A stretch of 64,000 nt of DNA from Pseudomonas iranensis (GTDB lineage Bacteria; Pseudomonadota; Gammaproteobacteria; Pseudomonadales; Pseudomonadaceae): positions 4,935,501 to 4,999,500 of the forward strand of contig NZ_CP077092.1 of assembly GCF_014268585.2 (NCBI RefSeq), given 5' to 3'. Shown one piece after another: positions 54,481 through 63,739 of this stretch. The notes under the pieces are model-generated. The model searched no databases. It had not been told where the DNA came from and worked only from the letters and a program-made list of their open reading frames with translations. Positions within the stretch are counted from its first letter, which is position 1. The number at the start of each line of letters is the position of its first letter. A program made the position numbers and the translations under genes.

Positions 54481-54538
54481 AACTCCCCCGCCCTGTTAGA
54501 CTTTGCGCCTTTGTTTTCGCCCGTTTGCAGGATGTCTG

Positions 54539-55966
54539 ATGCTGTCGTTGCCGCTTCGCTTGTCCGCACTGTTGCTGGCCCTGGGCCTGAGTGCCTGCGA
54601 TGACGCCCCGCGTTTCATCAAGGCCGAGCCAGGGGAAGCGCGTTCGGGCGGTGCGGCGACTGTACGCAAGAGCGATCAGAACGCCTTCTCCCTGCCATCG
54701 GCCAATCTGCCGCCGTCGCGGCGGGTGGATTTCAGTGTCGGCAACAGTTTCTTTCGCAGCCCGTGGGTCATCGCGCCGTCGACCACCACGGCGCGCGACG
54801 GCCTCGGCCCTTTGTTCAATACCAACGCCTGCCAGAACTGCCACATCAAGGACGGTCGCGGGCATCCGCCGGCACCTGACGCATCCAATGCGGTGTCGAT
54901 GCTGGTGCGCCTGTCGATTCCCGACGCGCCGCCCTACGCCAAAGTCATCGAACAGCTCGGCGTAGTGCCGGAGCCGGTGTATGGCGGGCAGTTCCAGGAC
55001 ATGGCCGTGCCCGGCGTTGCCCCGGAAGGCAAGGTCCGCGTCGACTACACACCGGTGCCCGTACGCTTCAAGGACGGCACTGAAGTCGAGCTGCGCAAAC
55101 CGACCCTGCAGATCACTCAACTCGGTTACGGCCCGATGCACCCGGACACGCGTTTTTCCGCGCGGGTGGCGCCGCCGATGATTGGTCTGGGCCTGCTCGA
55201 AGCCATCCCCGAGGAGGCGATCCTCGCCAACGCCGCCGCCCAGGCGAAAGAGAACAATGGCATCAACGGCCGGCCCAACCGTGTCTGGGATGACCAGTTG
55301 CAGAAAACCGTTATCGGCCGGTTCGGCTGGAAAGCCGGGCAGCCGAATCTCAATCAGCAGAACGTTCACGCATTCTCCGGTGACATGGGCCTGACCACCA
55401 GCCTGCGGCCGTTCGACGATTGCACCGAGGCGCAAACCGCCTGCAAACAGGCGCCGAACGGTAATGGCCCGGACGGCGAACCGGAAGTCAGCGACAACAT
55501 CCTGCGGCTGGTGCTGTTCTACAGCCGCAATCTGGCAGTGCCGGCGCGCCGTGGCGTCAACGATCCACAGGTGCTGGCCGGCAAGAATCTGTTTTTCCAG
55601 GCCGGTTGCCAGTCGTGCCACACGCCTAAATACACCACCGCCGCCGATGCCGCCGAACCGGAATTGGCCAATCAGGTGATTCGTCCGTACAGCGACTTGC
55701 TGCTGCATGACATGGGCGAAGGCCTGGCGGACAACCGCACGGAATTTCAGGCCTCCGGCCGCGACTGGCGCACCCCGCCGTTGTGGGGGATTGGTCTGAC
55801 GCAAGCGGTCAGCGGTCACACCCAGTTTTTGCATGACGGCCGCGCACGCAACCTGCTCGAAGCGGTGCTCTGGCATGGCGGCGAAGCGACGGCGGCGCAG
55901 CAACAGGTTTTGTCTTTCAATGCCGAGCAGCGCGCTGCGTTGCTGGCGTTTCTGAACTCACTTTAA
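54539..55966 (+). CDS. Di-heme oxidoreductase lipoprotein (DUF1111)
   Basis: The start is ATG 54539 (MLSLPLRLSALLLALGLSAC) with GCAGGA upstream; the lipobox is LGLSAC. The 475-residue protein has two heme-binding C-x-x-C-H motifs, NACQNCHIKDGRG (about residue 100) and GCQSCHTPKYTT (about 360), typical of the DUF1111 / CxxC-H 'thiol oxidoreductase' family related to di-heme peroxidases. FLHDGRARNLLEAVLWHGGE near the C terminus is a family signature. It is encoded with imelysin and DUF1513 proteins in many proteobacteria, suggesting a periplasmic redox role in iron handling; this is inference. Confidence 0.9.
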   Translation: MLSLPLRLSALLLALGLSACDDAPRFIKAEPGEARSGGAATVRKSDQNAFSLPSANLPPSRRVDFSVGNSFFRSPWVIAPSTTTARDGLGPLFNTNACQNCHIKDGRGHPPAPDASNAVSMLVRLSIPDAPPYAKVIEQLGVVPEPVYGGQFQDMAVPGVAPEGKVRVDYTPVPVRFKDGTEVELRKPTLQITQLGYGPMHPDTRFSARVAPPMIGLGLLEAIPEEAILANAAAQAKENNGINGRPNRVWDDQLQKTVIGRFGWKAGQPNLNQQNVHAFSGDMGLTTSLRPFDDCTEAQTACKQAPNGNGPDGEPEVSDNILRLVLFYSRNLAVPARRGVNDPQVLAGKNLFFQAGCQSCHTPKYTTAADAAEPELANQVIRPYSDLLLHDMGEGLADNRTEFQASGRDWRTPPLWGIGLTQAVSGHTQFLHDGRARNLLEAVLWHGGEATAAQQQVLSFNAEQRAALLAFLNSL

Positions 55967-55993
55967 ATACTGAAAAAACATCGGGAGCCCGAC

Positions 55994-57058
55994 ATGTTCC
56001 GTCCCAAGTTACTGTTCACCAGCCTTGCCGCGCTCGCCCTCGGCGCCTGCTCGCCGCAGGACCCGCAAGCGGTCACTTCGGCGGCGATCGCCAAATCGGT
56101 AATCCTGCCGACCTACACTCGCTGGGTCGAAGCCGACCGGCAACTGGCGGTCAGCGCCCTCGCCTACTGCCAGGGCAAAGAGACCCTGGACACCGCCCGT
56201 GCCGATTTCCTCCACGCGCAGAAAGCCTGGGCCGAGTTGCAACCGCTGCTGATCGGTCCGCTGGCCGAGGGCAATCGTTCGTGGCAAGTGCAGTTCTGGC
56301 CGGACAAGAAAAACCTCGTCGGCCGCCAGGTCGAGCAACTGGTCGTCGCCCAGCCGCAGATCGATGCCGCCGCATTGGCCAAATCCAGCGTCGTGGTGCA
56401 AGGCCTGTCGGCTTACGAATACATCCTGTTCGACGCCAAGCCTGACGTCGCCAACGACGCGCAAAAAGCCAAATACTGCCCACTGCTGATCGCCATCGGC
56501 GAACGCCAGAAGCAACTGGCCGAAGAGATCCTGCAGGGCTGGAACAACACTGACGGCATGCTCGCGCAGATGAGCAAGTTCCCTAACCAGCGCTACGCCG
56601 ACTCCCACGAAGCGATCGCCGATCTGCTGCGCGTCCAAGTGACGGCACTGGATACCCTGAAGAAAAAACTCGGCACGCCGATGGGCCGTCAGAGCAAGGG
56701 CGTGCCGCAGCCGTTCCAGGCTGATGCGTGGCGCAGCCAGTCGTCGCTGACCGCGCTGGAAGCCAGCCTTGCCGCGGCCAAAACCGTCTGGGAAGGCGTC
56801 GACAACAAAGGCCTGCGCGGTCTGCTGCCGGCCGAGCAGAAACCGTTGGCGGACAAGATCGATGCCGCCTATGCCGCGTCGCTGAAGCTGTTCGACAGCA
56901 CCCAGCGCTCGCTGGGCGAAATGCTCGAAGACGACGCCGGTCGCCAGCAACTCAACGATATCTACGACAGCCTCAACGTCGTCCATCGCCTGCATGAAGG
57001 TGAGCTGGCCAAGGCGCTGGGCATCCAACTGGGCTTCAACGCCAACGACGGTGACTGA
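55994..57058 (+). CDS. Second imelysin-family lipoprotein
   Basis: A 354-residue protein (MFRPKLLFTSLAALALGACS) with a lipobox ALGAC. The imelysin fold is seen in TYTRWVEADRQLAVSALAYC, AQKAWAELQPLLIGPLAEGN (W-x-x-x-R/Q-type helix) and VVVQGLSAYEYILFDAKPD, where the H-x-x-E of the first imelysin protein is A-Y-E-Y. So the usual metal motif is changed. It is 27 bases after the di-heme gene and its stop overlaps a downstream ATG (TGATG), so translation is probably coupled. Confidence 0.88.
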   Translation: MFRPKLLFTSLAALALGACSPQDPQAVTSAAIAKSVILPTYTRWVEADRQLAVSALAYCQGKETLDTARADFLHAQKAWAELQPLLIGPLAEGNRSWQVQFWPDKKNLVGRQVEQLVVAQPQIDAAALAKSSVVVQGLSAYEYILFDAKPDVANDAQKAKYCPLLIAIGERQKQLAEEILQGWNNTDGMLAQMSKFPNQRYADSHEAIADLLRVQVTALDTLKKKLGTPMGRQSKGVPQPFQADAWRSQSSLTALEASLAAAKTVWEGVDNKGLRGLLPAEQKPLADKIDAAYAASLKLFDSTQRSLGEMLEDDAGRQQLNDIYDSLNVVHRLHEGELAKALGIQLGFNANDGD

Positions 57059-57072
57059 TGAGGGCGAGTGCC

Positions 57073-58173
57073 ATGCTGCGACGTCAGGTTCTGACTTTAG
57101 GTAGTGCACTGCTGGGAGCAGTGACGCTGGGCGGCTGGACGCTGTTCAAACGCAAGGATCAGAGCCCGCTGCTGCTGTCGGCGCGCGACGACACCGATGG
57201 CAAGCATTACGCGGTCGGTTATCGCCTCGACGGCACGCGGGTGTTCGCCACCCACGTCGGTCAGCGTTGCCACGACATCATCAACCACCCGACGCAGCCG
57301 CTGGCGCTGTTCGTTGCACGGCGTCCGGGTACCGAGAGTTACCTGATCGACCTGCGCGACGGCAAGCTACTGCAGACCGTGGCCTCGCAGCCGAACCGGC
57401 ACTTCTACGGCCACGCCGTGGTGCACAAGGACGGCGAATACCTGTACGCCACCGAGAACGACACGAGCGATCCCGGCCGTGGCCTGCTCGGCGTGTACAA
57501 GTTCGAGGGCGAACGGCTGGTGCACACGGGCGAGATTTCTACCCACGGCCTCGGCCCGCATCAGGTGTCGTGGATGCCCGACGGCGAGACGCTGGTGGTG
57601 GCCAACGGCGGCATTCGCACCGAGGCGGAAAGCCGCGTCGACATGAACCTCAACGCCATGGAACCGAGCCTGGTGCTGATGCAGCGCGACGGCACATTGC
57701 TGAGCAAGGAAACCCTCGCCCAGCAGATGAACAGCGTGCGCCACCTGGGCATCGCCAGTGACGGCACCATCGTTGCCGGTCAGCAATTCATGGGGCCGTC
57801 CCACGAGCGCTCGGAGCTGTTGGCGATCAAGCGACCCGGGCAAGCGTTCGGGGCGTTCCCGGTAGCGGAAGAGCAGTTGCAGGCGATGGGGCACTACACC
57901 GCCAGCGTCGCGGTGCACAGCGACCTGCGTCTGGTCGCGTTGACGGCGCCGCGCGGCAATCGTTTCTTTATCTGGGATCTGGACAGCGGCGAACTGCGCC
58001 TCGATGCGCCTTTGCCTGATTGCGCCGGGGTCGGAGCGGTGAAGGATGGCTTTGTCGTGACCTCGGGTCAGGGCCGTTGCCGCTACTACGATTGCCGCCA
58101 GGAACAGCTGCTGGCCAAGCCGCTGGAATTGCCGGCGGGGCTCTGGGACAACCATCTTCATCTGATGGCCTGA
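57073..58173 (+). CDS. DUF1513 periplasmic beta-propeller-like protein
   Basis: The start is set at ATG 57073 (MLRRQVLTLGSALLGAVTLG) because TGAGGG stands at a good distance; ATG 57058, overlapping the previous stop, is the alternative. The N terminus has twin arginines before a hydrophobic stretch, suggesting Tat export. The 366-residue protein is beta-rich with propeller-like repeats (HDIINHPTQPLALFVARRPG; NRHFYGHAVVHKDGEYLYAT; HGLGPHQVSWMPDGETLVVA), which is the DUF1513 family. It is the last gene of the imelysin cluster. Confidence 0.87.
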   Translation: MLRRQVLTLGSALLGAVTLGGWTLFKRKDQSPLLLSARDDTDGKHYAVGYRLDGTRVFATHVGQRCHDIINHPTQPLALFVARRPGTESYLIDLRDGKLLQTVASQPNRHFYGHAVVHKDGEYLYATENDTSDPGRGLLGVYKFEGERLVHTGEISTHGLGPHQVSWMPDGETLVVANGGIRTEAESRVDMNLNAMEPSLVLMQRDGTLLSKETLAQQMNSVRHLGIASDGTIVAGQQFMGPSHERSELLAIKRPGQAFGAFPVAEEQLQAMGHYTASVAVHSDLRLVALTAPRGNRFFIWDLDSGELRLDAPLPDCAGVGAVKDGFVVTSGQGRCRYYDCRQEQLLAKPLELPAGLWDNHLHLMA

Positions 58174-58203
58174 TACCCCCCCATTTTTGAGATGCCCCCC
58201 CGT

Positions 58204-58328
58204 CCTGTGGCGAGGGGATTTATCCCCGTTGGGTGGCGCAGCCGCCCTTAAAACTGCAATTGCGGTATGACTGAAGGATTCAGGGGGCCGCTTCGCAGCC
58301 CAACGGGGATAAATCCCCTCGCCACAGG
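58204..58328. repeat. Inverted repeat (GGCGAGGGGATTTATCCCC family)
   Basis: CCTGTGGCGAGGGGATTTAT on the left and ATAAATCCCCTCGCCACAGG on the right are exact inverted copies; each arm also continues into CCCCGTTGGG / CCCAACGGGG. The centre is about 70 bases. Same family as 16558-16682. Confidence 0.9.
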
Positions 58329-58429
58329 ATTGTGTCCCGCTGCACCTGTAAACACTGCCAGTTGGAATCCCCACCTGACTCGGAGTAATGTGCCCGCCTG
58401 TCTCATGATTTATCCAAGGAACTGGACAT

Positions 58430-59578
58430 ATGCTGCGTCGCCGCATGCTGATCATGTTGGGTGTTGTTTTGCTGATCGTCCTGATACTGGGCGGATACAA
58501 AGCCTTTTCGATCTACACGATGATCCAGGGCTTTTCCAAGCCCAAGCCGCCGATCAGCGTCGCCGTGGCCACTGCCGGCGAACAGCCGTGGCAGATGCGC
58601 CTGCCCACCGTCGGCACGCTCAAGGCGCTGCAAGGTGTCGACTTGAGTCTGGAAGTCGCCGGCACCGTCACTGAGCTCAAATTCGAATCCGGGCAGAAGG
58701 TCAAGGCCGGGCAACCGTTGCTGCAACTCGACAGTGCCGTCGAGACCGCTCTGCTGGAAACCGCCCGCGCCGACCTCGGCCTGGCGCAACTGGACTTCGG
58801 CCGTGGCGCGCAACTGGTCGACAGCCGCGCGATCTCCAAAGGCGAATACGACCGCCTCTCCGCCGTGCTGCAAAAGAACAAGGCCACGGTCAATCAGCTC
58901 AACGCTTCGCTGGCGAAAAAACGCATCCTCGCGCCATTCAGCGGCACCATCGGCATCCGTCAGGTCGACGTCGGCGACTACCTCGCCAGCGGTACCAAAA
59001 TCGCTACGTTGCAGGATTTGAGCAGCCTTTACGCCGACTTCTACGTGCCCGAACAAGCGGTGCCGAAACTCGCTATCGGCCAGCCCGTGCAGTTCACCGT
59101 CGCCGCTTATCCGGGGCAGAACTTCGTCGGCAAGATCAGCGCAATCAACCCGATCGTCGAAAGCACCACGCGCAATATCCTCGTCCGCGCCACCCTGGCC
59201 AACCCCGACGGCAAGCTGCTGCCGGGCATGTTCGCCAGCCTTGAAGTGCTACTGCCTGATCCACAGAAACACATCGTGGTGCCGGAGAGCGCGATCACCT
59301 ACACCCTGTACGGCAACTCGGTTTACGTGGTCGGGCAGAAAAAGGCCGAGGACGGCAGCGTCGCCAAGGATGAAAACGGCCAACCGCTGCTGATCGCCGA
59401 ACGTCGTTTCGTCGAAACCGGTGAACGCCGCGATGGCCTGGTGATGATCAACAAGGGCGTGCAGAGCGGCGAACAAGTGGTAACGGCGGGCCAGATCAAA
59501 CTGGACAACGGCGCCCACATCGCTATCAGCGACGACAAGACCCTAGGCGAGCAGAACAGTCCGCCTCGCGCCGACTGA
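58430..59578 (+). CDS. mexV: RND efflux periplasmic adaptor (MexV-like)
   Basis: A 382-residue membrane-fusion protein anchored by an N-terminal hydrophobic helix (MLRRRMLIMLGVVLLIVLIL). It has the paired lipoyl halves (SLEVAGTVTELKFESGQKVK; RILAPFSGTIGIRQVDVGDY), a short alpha-hairpin between them, and beta-barrel segments (ATLQDLSSLYADFYVPEQAV). It links the inner-membrane pump to an outer-membrane channel. The RND pump gene follows after 13 bases. Position downstream of the imelysin cluster and near inaA matches mexV in P. aeruginosa. No outer-membrane factor gene is present, so an unlinked channel such as OprM must serve. Confidence 0.9.
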   Translation: MLRRRMLIMLGVVLLIVLILGGYKAFSIYTMIQGFSKPKPPISVAVATAGEQPWQMRLPTVGTLKALQGVDLSLEVAGTVTELKFESGQKVKAGQPLLQLDSAVETALLETARADLGLAQLDFGRGAQLVDSRAISKGEYDRLSAVLQKNKATVNQLNASLAKKRILAPFSGTIGIRQVDVGDYLASGTKIATLQDLSSLYADFYVPEQAVPKLAIGQPVQFTVAAYPGQNFVGKISAINPIVESTTRNILVRATLANPDGKLLPGMFASLEVLLPDPQKHIVVPESAITYTLYGNSVYVVGQKKAEDGSVAKDENGQPLLIAERRFVETGERRDGLVMINKGVQSGEQVVTAGQIKLDNGAHIAISDDKTLGEQNSPPRAD

Positions 59579-59591
59579 TCAAGGAATTCCC

Positions 59592-62500
59592 ATGGCTTTT
59601 ACCGATCCGTTCATCCGCCGCCCGGTGCTCGCCACCGTGGTCAGCCTGCTGATTGTGCTGCTGGGCTTTCAGGCCTGGAGCAAGCTGCCGCTGCGCCAGT
59701 ACCCACAAATGGAAAACGCCCTGATCACGGTGACCACGGCTTATCCCGGGGCCAACGCCGAAACCATTCAGGGCTACATCACCCAGCCGATGCAACAGAG
59801 CCTGGCCAGTGCCGAGGGCATCGATTACATGACCTCGGTCAGCCGGCAGAACTTCTCGGTGATTTCGATTTACGCGCGCATCGGCGCCAACACCGACCGC
59901 TTGTTCACCGAACTGCTGGCCAAGGCCAACGAGGTGAAGAACAAGCTGCCGCAGGACGCCGAAGACCCGGTGCTGAGCAAGGAATCCGCCGACGCTTCGG
60001 CGCTGATGTACATCAGTTTCTTCAGCAAGGACCTGAGCAACCCGCAGATCACCGACTACCTGTCGCGGGTCATCCAGCCAAAACTGGCGACGCTGCCGGG
60101 CATGGCCGAAGCGGAAATTCTCGGCAATCAGGTGTTCGCCATGCGTCTGTGGCTCGACCCGGTGAAACTCGCCGGCTTCGGCCTCAGCGCCGCCGACGTG
60201 ACCGCTGCGGTGCGCCAGTACAACTTCCTCTCCGCCGCCGGCGAGGTGAAAGGCGAGTACACCGTCACCAGCATCAACGCCAACACCGAACTGAAATCCG
60301 CCGAGGCCTTCGCGGCGATTCCGCTCAAGGTCGATGGCGACAGCCGTGTGTTGCTGCGTGATGTCGCGCGGGTGGAAATGGGCGCGGAAAACTACGACTC
60401 GATCAGCTCGTTTGGCGGCACGCCGTCGGTGTACATCGGCATCAAGGCCACTCCCGGCGCCAACCCGCTGGACGTGATCAAGGAAGTGCGCAAGTTGATG
60501 CCCGAGCTGGAAGCACAGCTGCCGCCGAACCTGAAAAGCGAAATCGCCTACGACGCGACACTGTTCATTCAGGCCTCCATCGATGAGGTGGTGAAAACCC
60601 TGTTCGAAGCGGTGCTGATCGTCATCGTCGTGGTGTTCCTGTTTCTCGGCGCGCTGCGTTCGGTAGTGATCCCGGTGGTGACCATTCCGCTGTCGATGAT
60701 CGGCGTGATGTTCTTCATGCAGATGATGGGTTACTCGATGAACCTGCTGACGCTGCTGGCCATGGTGCTGGCCATCGGTCTGGTGGTGGACGACGCGATC
60801 GTCGTGGTGGAAAACATCCACCGGCACATCGAGGAAGGCAAGACGCCGTTCGACGCAGCGCTGGAAGGCGCGCGGGAAATTGCCATGCCGGTGGTGTCGA
60901 TGACCATCACCCTGGCGGCGGTGTATGCGCCGATCGGTTTCCTCACCGGGCTGACCGGGGCGTTGTTCAAGGAGTTCGCCCTGACCCTGGCTGGAGCAGT
61001 GGTGATTTCTGGCGTCGTCGCCCTGACGCTGTCGCCGATGATGTGCGCGTTTCTGCTGCGCCACGAAGAGAACCCCAGCGGGCTGGCCCATCGTCTCGAC
61101 CGCGTCTTTGAAGGCCTCAAGCGCCGTTATCAAAGCATGCTCCACGGCACGCTCAATACGCGGCCGGTGGTGCTGGTGTTTGCGGTGATCGTGCTGTGCC
61201 TGATTCCGGTGTTTCTCAAGTTCACCAAGTCGGAACTGGCCCCGGACGAGGATCAAGGCATCATTTTCATGATGGCCAGCGCACCGCAGCCGACCAACCT
61301 CGACTACCTGAGCACCTACACCGACGAATTCATCACCATCTTCAAAGAGTTTCCCGAGTACTACTCATCGTTTCAGATCAACGGCTATAACGGTGTGCAG
61401 GCCGGCATCGGCGGCTTTTTGCTCAAGCCATGGAACGAGCGCAGCCGCACGCAGATGGAAATCCTCCCCGAGGTGCAGAGCAAACTGGAGAGTATTCCCG
61501 GCCTGCAGATCTTCGGTTTCAACCTGCCCTCCCTGCCCGGCACCGGTGAAGGCCTGCCCTTCGAATTCGTGGTCAACACCGCCAATGACTATGAACTGCT
61601 GCTGCAAGTCGCCGAGCGCATCGAGAAACGCGCGATGGAGTCCGGCAAGTTCGCCTTTGTCGACCTCGATCTGGCGTTCGACAAGCCGGAAGTAGTCGTG
61701 GATATCGACCGCGACAAGGCCGCGCAGATGGGCGTGTCGATGCTTGACCTCGGCAGCACGCTGGCGACCTTGCTCGGCGAGGCGGAGATCAATCGCTTCA
61801 CCATCGACGGGCGCAGCTACAAGGTCATCGCCCAGGTCGAACGGGCCTACCGCGACAACCCGGACTGGCTGAGCAATTACTACGTGAAAAACACCCAGGG
61901 CGAATTGCTGCCGCTGTCGACGCTGATCAAGGTCAGCGACCGCGCACGACCGCGCCAGCTCAATCAGTTCCAGCAACTCAACGCAGCGAAGATTTCCGGT
62001 TTCCCGCTGGTGAGCATGGGCGAAGCCATCGACACCGTGCTGCAGATTGCCCGCGAAGAAGCACCGGCCGGGTTTGCCTTCGACTACGGCGGTGCCTCGC
62101 GCCAGTACGTGCAAGAAGGCAGCGCGCTGTGGGTAACTTTCGCTCTGGCATTGGCGATCATCTTTCTGGTGCTGGCCGCACAGTTCGAAAGCTTCCGTGA
62201 TCCGCTGGTGATTCTCGTGACGGTGCCGCTGTCGATCTGCGGCGCGCTGATCCCGTTGTTCCTCGGCTGGTCGAGCATGAACATCTACACCCAGGTCGGG
62301 CTCGTGACGCTGATCGGCCTGATCAGCAAGCACGGCATCCTGATCGTCGAATTCGCCAACCAGTTGCGCAAGGACAAGGGCCTGAGCGCCCGTGACGCGG
62401 TGGAGGAAGCGGCGGCAATTCGCTTGCGCCCGGTGCTGATGACGACGGCGGCAATGGTGTTCGGCATGGTGCCGCTGATTCTGGCCACCGGCGCGGGCGC

Positions 62501-62618
62501 CGTGAGCCGCTTTGATATCGGCATGGTGATTGCCACAGGGATGTCGATTGGCACGCTGTTTACGCTGTTCGTGCTGCCGTGTGTTTATACCTTCCTGGCG
62601 AAACCGGATCGCAAATAA
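59592..62618 (+). CDS. mexW: RND multidrug efflux pump (MexW-like)
   Basis: A 1008-residue HAE1-type transporter with the standard 12-helix layout and two large periplasmic loops. Start MAFTDPFIRRPVLATVVSLL after AAGGA. Landmarks: the proton-relay Asp pair in GLVVDDAIVVVENIHRHIEE (helix 4), SVVIPVVTIPLSMIGVMFF, the R-x-x-x-x-x-DEDQG-type segment (SELAPDEDQGIIFMM) and GLISKHGILIVEFANQLRKD in helix 10. Substrates cannot be read from sequence; in P. aeruginosa MexVW exports several antibiotics and related compounds. It ends with a REPIN and a bidirectional terminator. Confidence 0.93.
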   Translation: MAFTDPFIRRPVLATVVSLLIVLLGFQAWSKLPLRQYPQMENALITVTTAYPGANAETIQGYITQPMQQSLASAEGIDYMTSVSRQNFSVISIYARIGANTDRLFTELLAKANEVKNKLPQDAEDPVLSKESADASALMYISFFSKDLSNPQITDYLSRVIQPKLATLPGMAEAEILGNQVFAMRLWLDPVKLAGFGLSAADVTAAVRQYNFLSAAGEVKGEYTVTSINANTELKSAEAFAAIPLKVDGDSRVLLRDVARVEMGAENYDSISSFGGTPSVYIGIKATPGANPLDVIKEVRKLMPELEAQLPPNLKSEIAYDATLFIQASIDEVVKTLFEAVLIVIVVVFLFLGALRSVVIPVVTIPLSMIGVMFFMQMMGYSMNLLTLLAMVLAIGLVVDDAIVVVENIHRHIEEGKTPFDAALEGAREIAMPVVSMTITLAAVYAPIGFLTGLTGALFKEFALTLAGAVVISGVVALTLSPMMCAFLLRHEENPSGLAHRLDRVFEGLKRRYQSMLHGTLNTRPVVLVFAVIVLCLIPVFLKFTKSELAPDEDQGIIFMMASAPQPTNLDYLSTYTDEFITIFKEFPEYYSSFQINGYNGVQAGIGGFLLKPWNERSRTQMEILPEVQSKLESIPGLQIFGFNLPSLPGTGEGLPFEFVVNTANDYELLLQVAERIEKRAMESGKFAFVDLDLAFDKPEVVVDIDRDKAAQMGVSMLDLGSTLATLLGEAEINRFTIDGRSYKVIAQVERAYRDNPDWLSNYYVKNTQGELLPLSTLIKVSDRARPRQLNQFQQLNAAKISGFPLVSMGEAIDTVLQIAREEAPAGFAFDYGGASRQYVQEGSALWVTFALALAIIFLVLAAQFESFRDPLVILVTVPLSICGALIPLFLGWSSMNIYTQVGLVTLIGLISKHGILIVEFANQLRKDKGLSARDAVEEAAAIRLRPVLMTTAAMVFGMVPLILATGAGAVSRFDIGMVIATGMSIGTLFTLFVLPCVYTFLAKPDRK

Positions 62619-62623
62619 CATCC

Positions 62624-62709
62624 TGTGGGAGCGAGCCTGCTCGCGAATGCGGCAGTTCAGCTGCATTGATGTCGACTGATACACCTTCGCGAGCAGGCTC
62701 GCTCCCACA
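62624..62709. repeat. REPIN-type inverted pair
   Basis: GTGGGAGCGAGCCTGCTCGC and its inverted copy with about 46 bases between, just after the pump gene. Confidence 0.92.
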
Positions 62710-62742
62710 GAGGGCGATATGTATCTTGAAAGTTGTTGAATA

Positions 62743-62770
62743 AAAAAGGCCTCGCAATTGCGAGGCCTTT
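62743..62770. terminator. Bidirectional terminator between mexW and the inaA operon
   Basis: AAAAGGCCTCGCAA-TTGCGAGGCCTTT is a perfect inverted repeat with A and T tracts on both sides, so it can end transcripts from both the pump operon and the convergent small-protein gene. Confidence 0.9.
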
Positions 62771-62789
62771 CATTTGGGCTTCAATCGTT

Positions 62790-63017
62790 TCAACTGGCTG
62801 GCCTCATTCCCTGAGACAGTCCGAACATGAACAACAGCAAATCATGATCGGGCTGGGTCGCCACGGAGGCTTTTGCCACCCGTGGAACCGAACAATGAGC
62901 GTCGTTCCCGGACGCCCCTATGACCTGCATGCGCGGCTGCTCCCAGGCAGCCACCGCCAGTGAAGCAACTGCCAAGGCCCCGACCAGGAACAAACCTCGT
63001 GCAATTTCGAGTTTCAT
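62790..63017 (-). CDS. Small exported protein, unknown function
   Basis: A 75-residue protein with a clear Sec signal (MKLEIARGLFLVGALAVASL, cleavage near AVA-AWE). The mature part is about 50 residues with a single Cys (NDAHCSVPRVAKAS) and ends DHDLLLFMFGLSQGMRPAS. It begins two bases after the inaA stop and is therefore in that operon. I do not recognise a domain. Confidence 0.78.
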   Translation of the reverse strand: MKLEIARGLFLVGALAVASLAVAAWEQPRMQVIGASGNDAHCSVPRVAKASVATQPDHDLLLFMFGLSQGMRPAS

Positions 63018-63019
63018 CG

Positions 63020-63736
63020 CTATAAACCTTTGATAGCGCTGCCAAACGCCGTCTCATAAAAGTAGACGAGTTTTTTCCAGTCGGCATCGCGGAACGACGA
63101 ATGGCGACGCAGTTGCTTCAAGTCATGCTGTGCGGCTCGATAGGGGGTCAGACGCTGGCGGCACTTCTCCAGATCGATCAACGCCACTTCAACCTGCGCC
63201 GTTTCACCTTCACCGGTGACGCGCACGAAAACGTGTTTGATGTAAATGCAGCTGTGTTGCCAGCGGCCCTTGTGCATGCGCGCCAGGTTCTCGGCGAGGT
63301 CCTTGAGGACTTTTTCGTAGACCACGTCACCACATTGATCGCGACCACCGGCGGCGGCCAGCCAGTGTTCCAGTTCCTGAAAACCGTCGAGGGATTTGGT
63401 GACAAGCAGTGCGCGCCATTTGTGCTGCGGATCCGGCTGAGCGCCGCAAAAAACGATTTGCGGAACACGCACGCCGAGTTTGCTTACGCCGGTCAGCGCA
63501 TCGAGTTCACGCAATACGGTCGGGCGACCGAACGGGTGCAACCAACTGCGATAGATGTGCCCGGTCTGGCGCTTGGCGTACAAGAGCTGACCGTCACGGT
63601 CGACGATGCGCTGCACCCCGCTTTCGCCACCACGGCGCACATTGGGCTCTTCAACCCATTCGCCGCGCTGGTTCCAGTAATAATCGAAACGATCCTGGGG
63701 AGCGACATCCGCTTCAACCGCTGCTTGCACTGCCAT
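63020..63736 (-). CDS. inaA: InaA-like lipopolysaccharide-kinase-family protein
   Basis: A 238-residue protein kinase-like product (MAVQAAVEADVAPQDRFDYY). It resembles the WaaP/InaA group: a nucleotide-binding N-lobe lysine (QLLYAKRQTGHIYRSW), a catalytic-loop equivalent (NLARMHKGRWQHSCIYIKHV) and a DFG-like position reading VALIDLEKCRQRL. InaA is induced by weak acids in some bacteria and its substrate is unknown. The start lies four bases after the end of the methyltransferase gene, so the genes are probably co-transcribed. I recall inaA near mexVW in P. aeruginosa too. Confidence 0.88.
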   Translation of the reverse strand: MAVQAAVEADVAPQDRFDYYWNQRGEWVEEPNVRRGGESGVQRIVDRDGQLLYAKRQTGHIYRSWLHPFGRPTVLRELDALTGVSKLGVRVPQIVFCGAQPDPQHKWRALLVTKSLDGFQELEHWLAAAGGRDQCGDVVYEKVLKDLAENLARMHKGRWQHSCIYIKHVFVRVTGEGETAQVEVALIDLEKCRQRLTPYRAAQHDLKQLRRHSSFRDADWKKLVYFYETAFGSAIKGL

Positions 63737-63739
63737 CCT

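Noticed and set aside
55994..57058. Calling the second imelysin protein a metallopeptidase
   Set aside because: The H-x-x-E motif is replaced (A-Y-E-Y), and peptidase activity of the family is itself doubtful.
59526..61256. 576-codon open frame opposite mexW
   Set aside because: Extremely His/Gln/Arg-rich antisense product, typical of GC-rich shadow frames.
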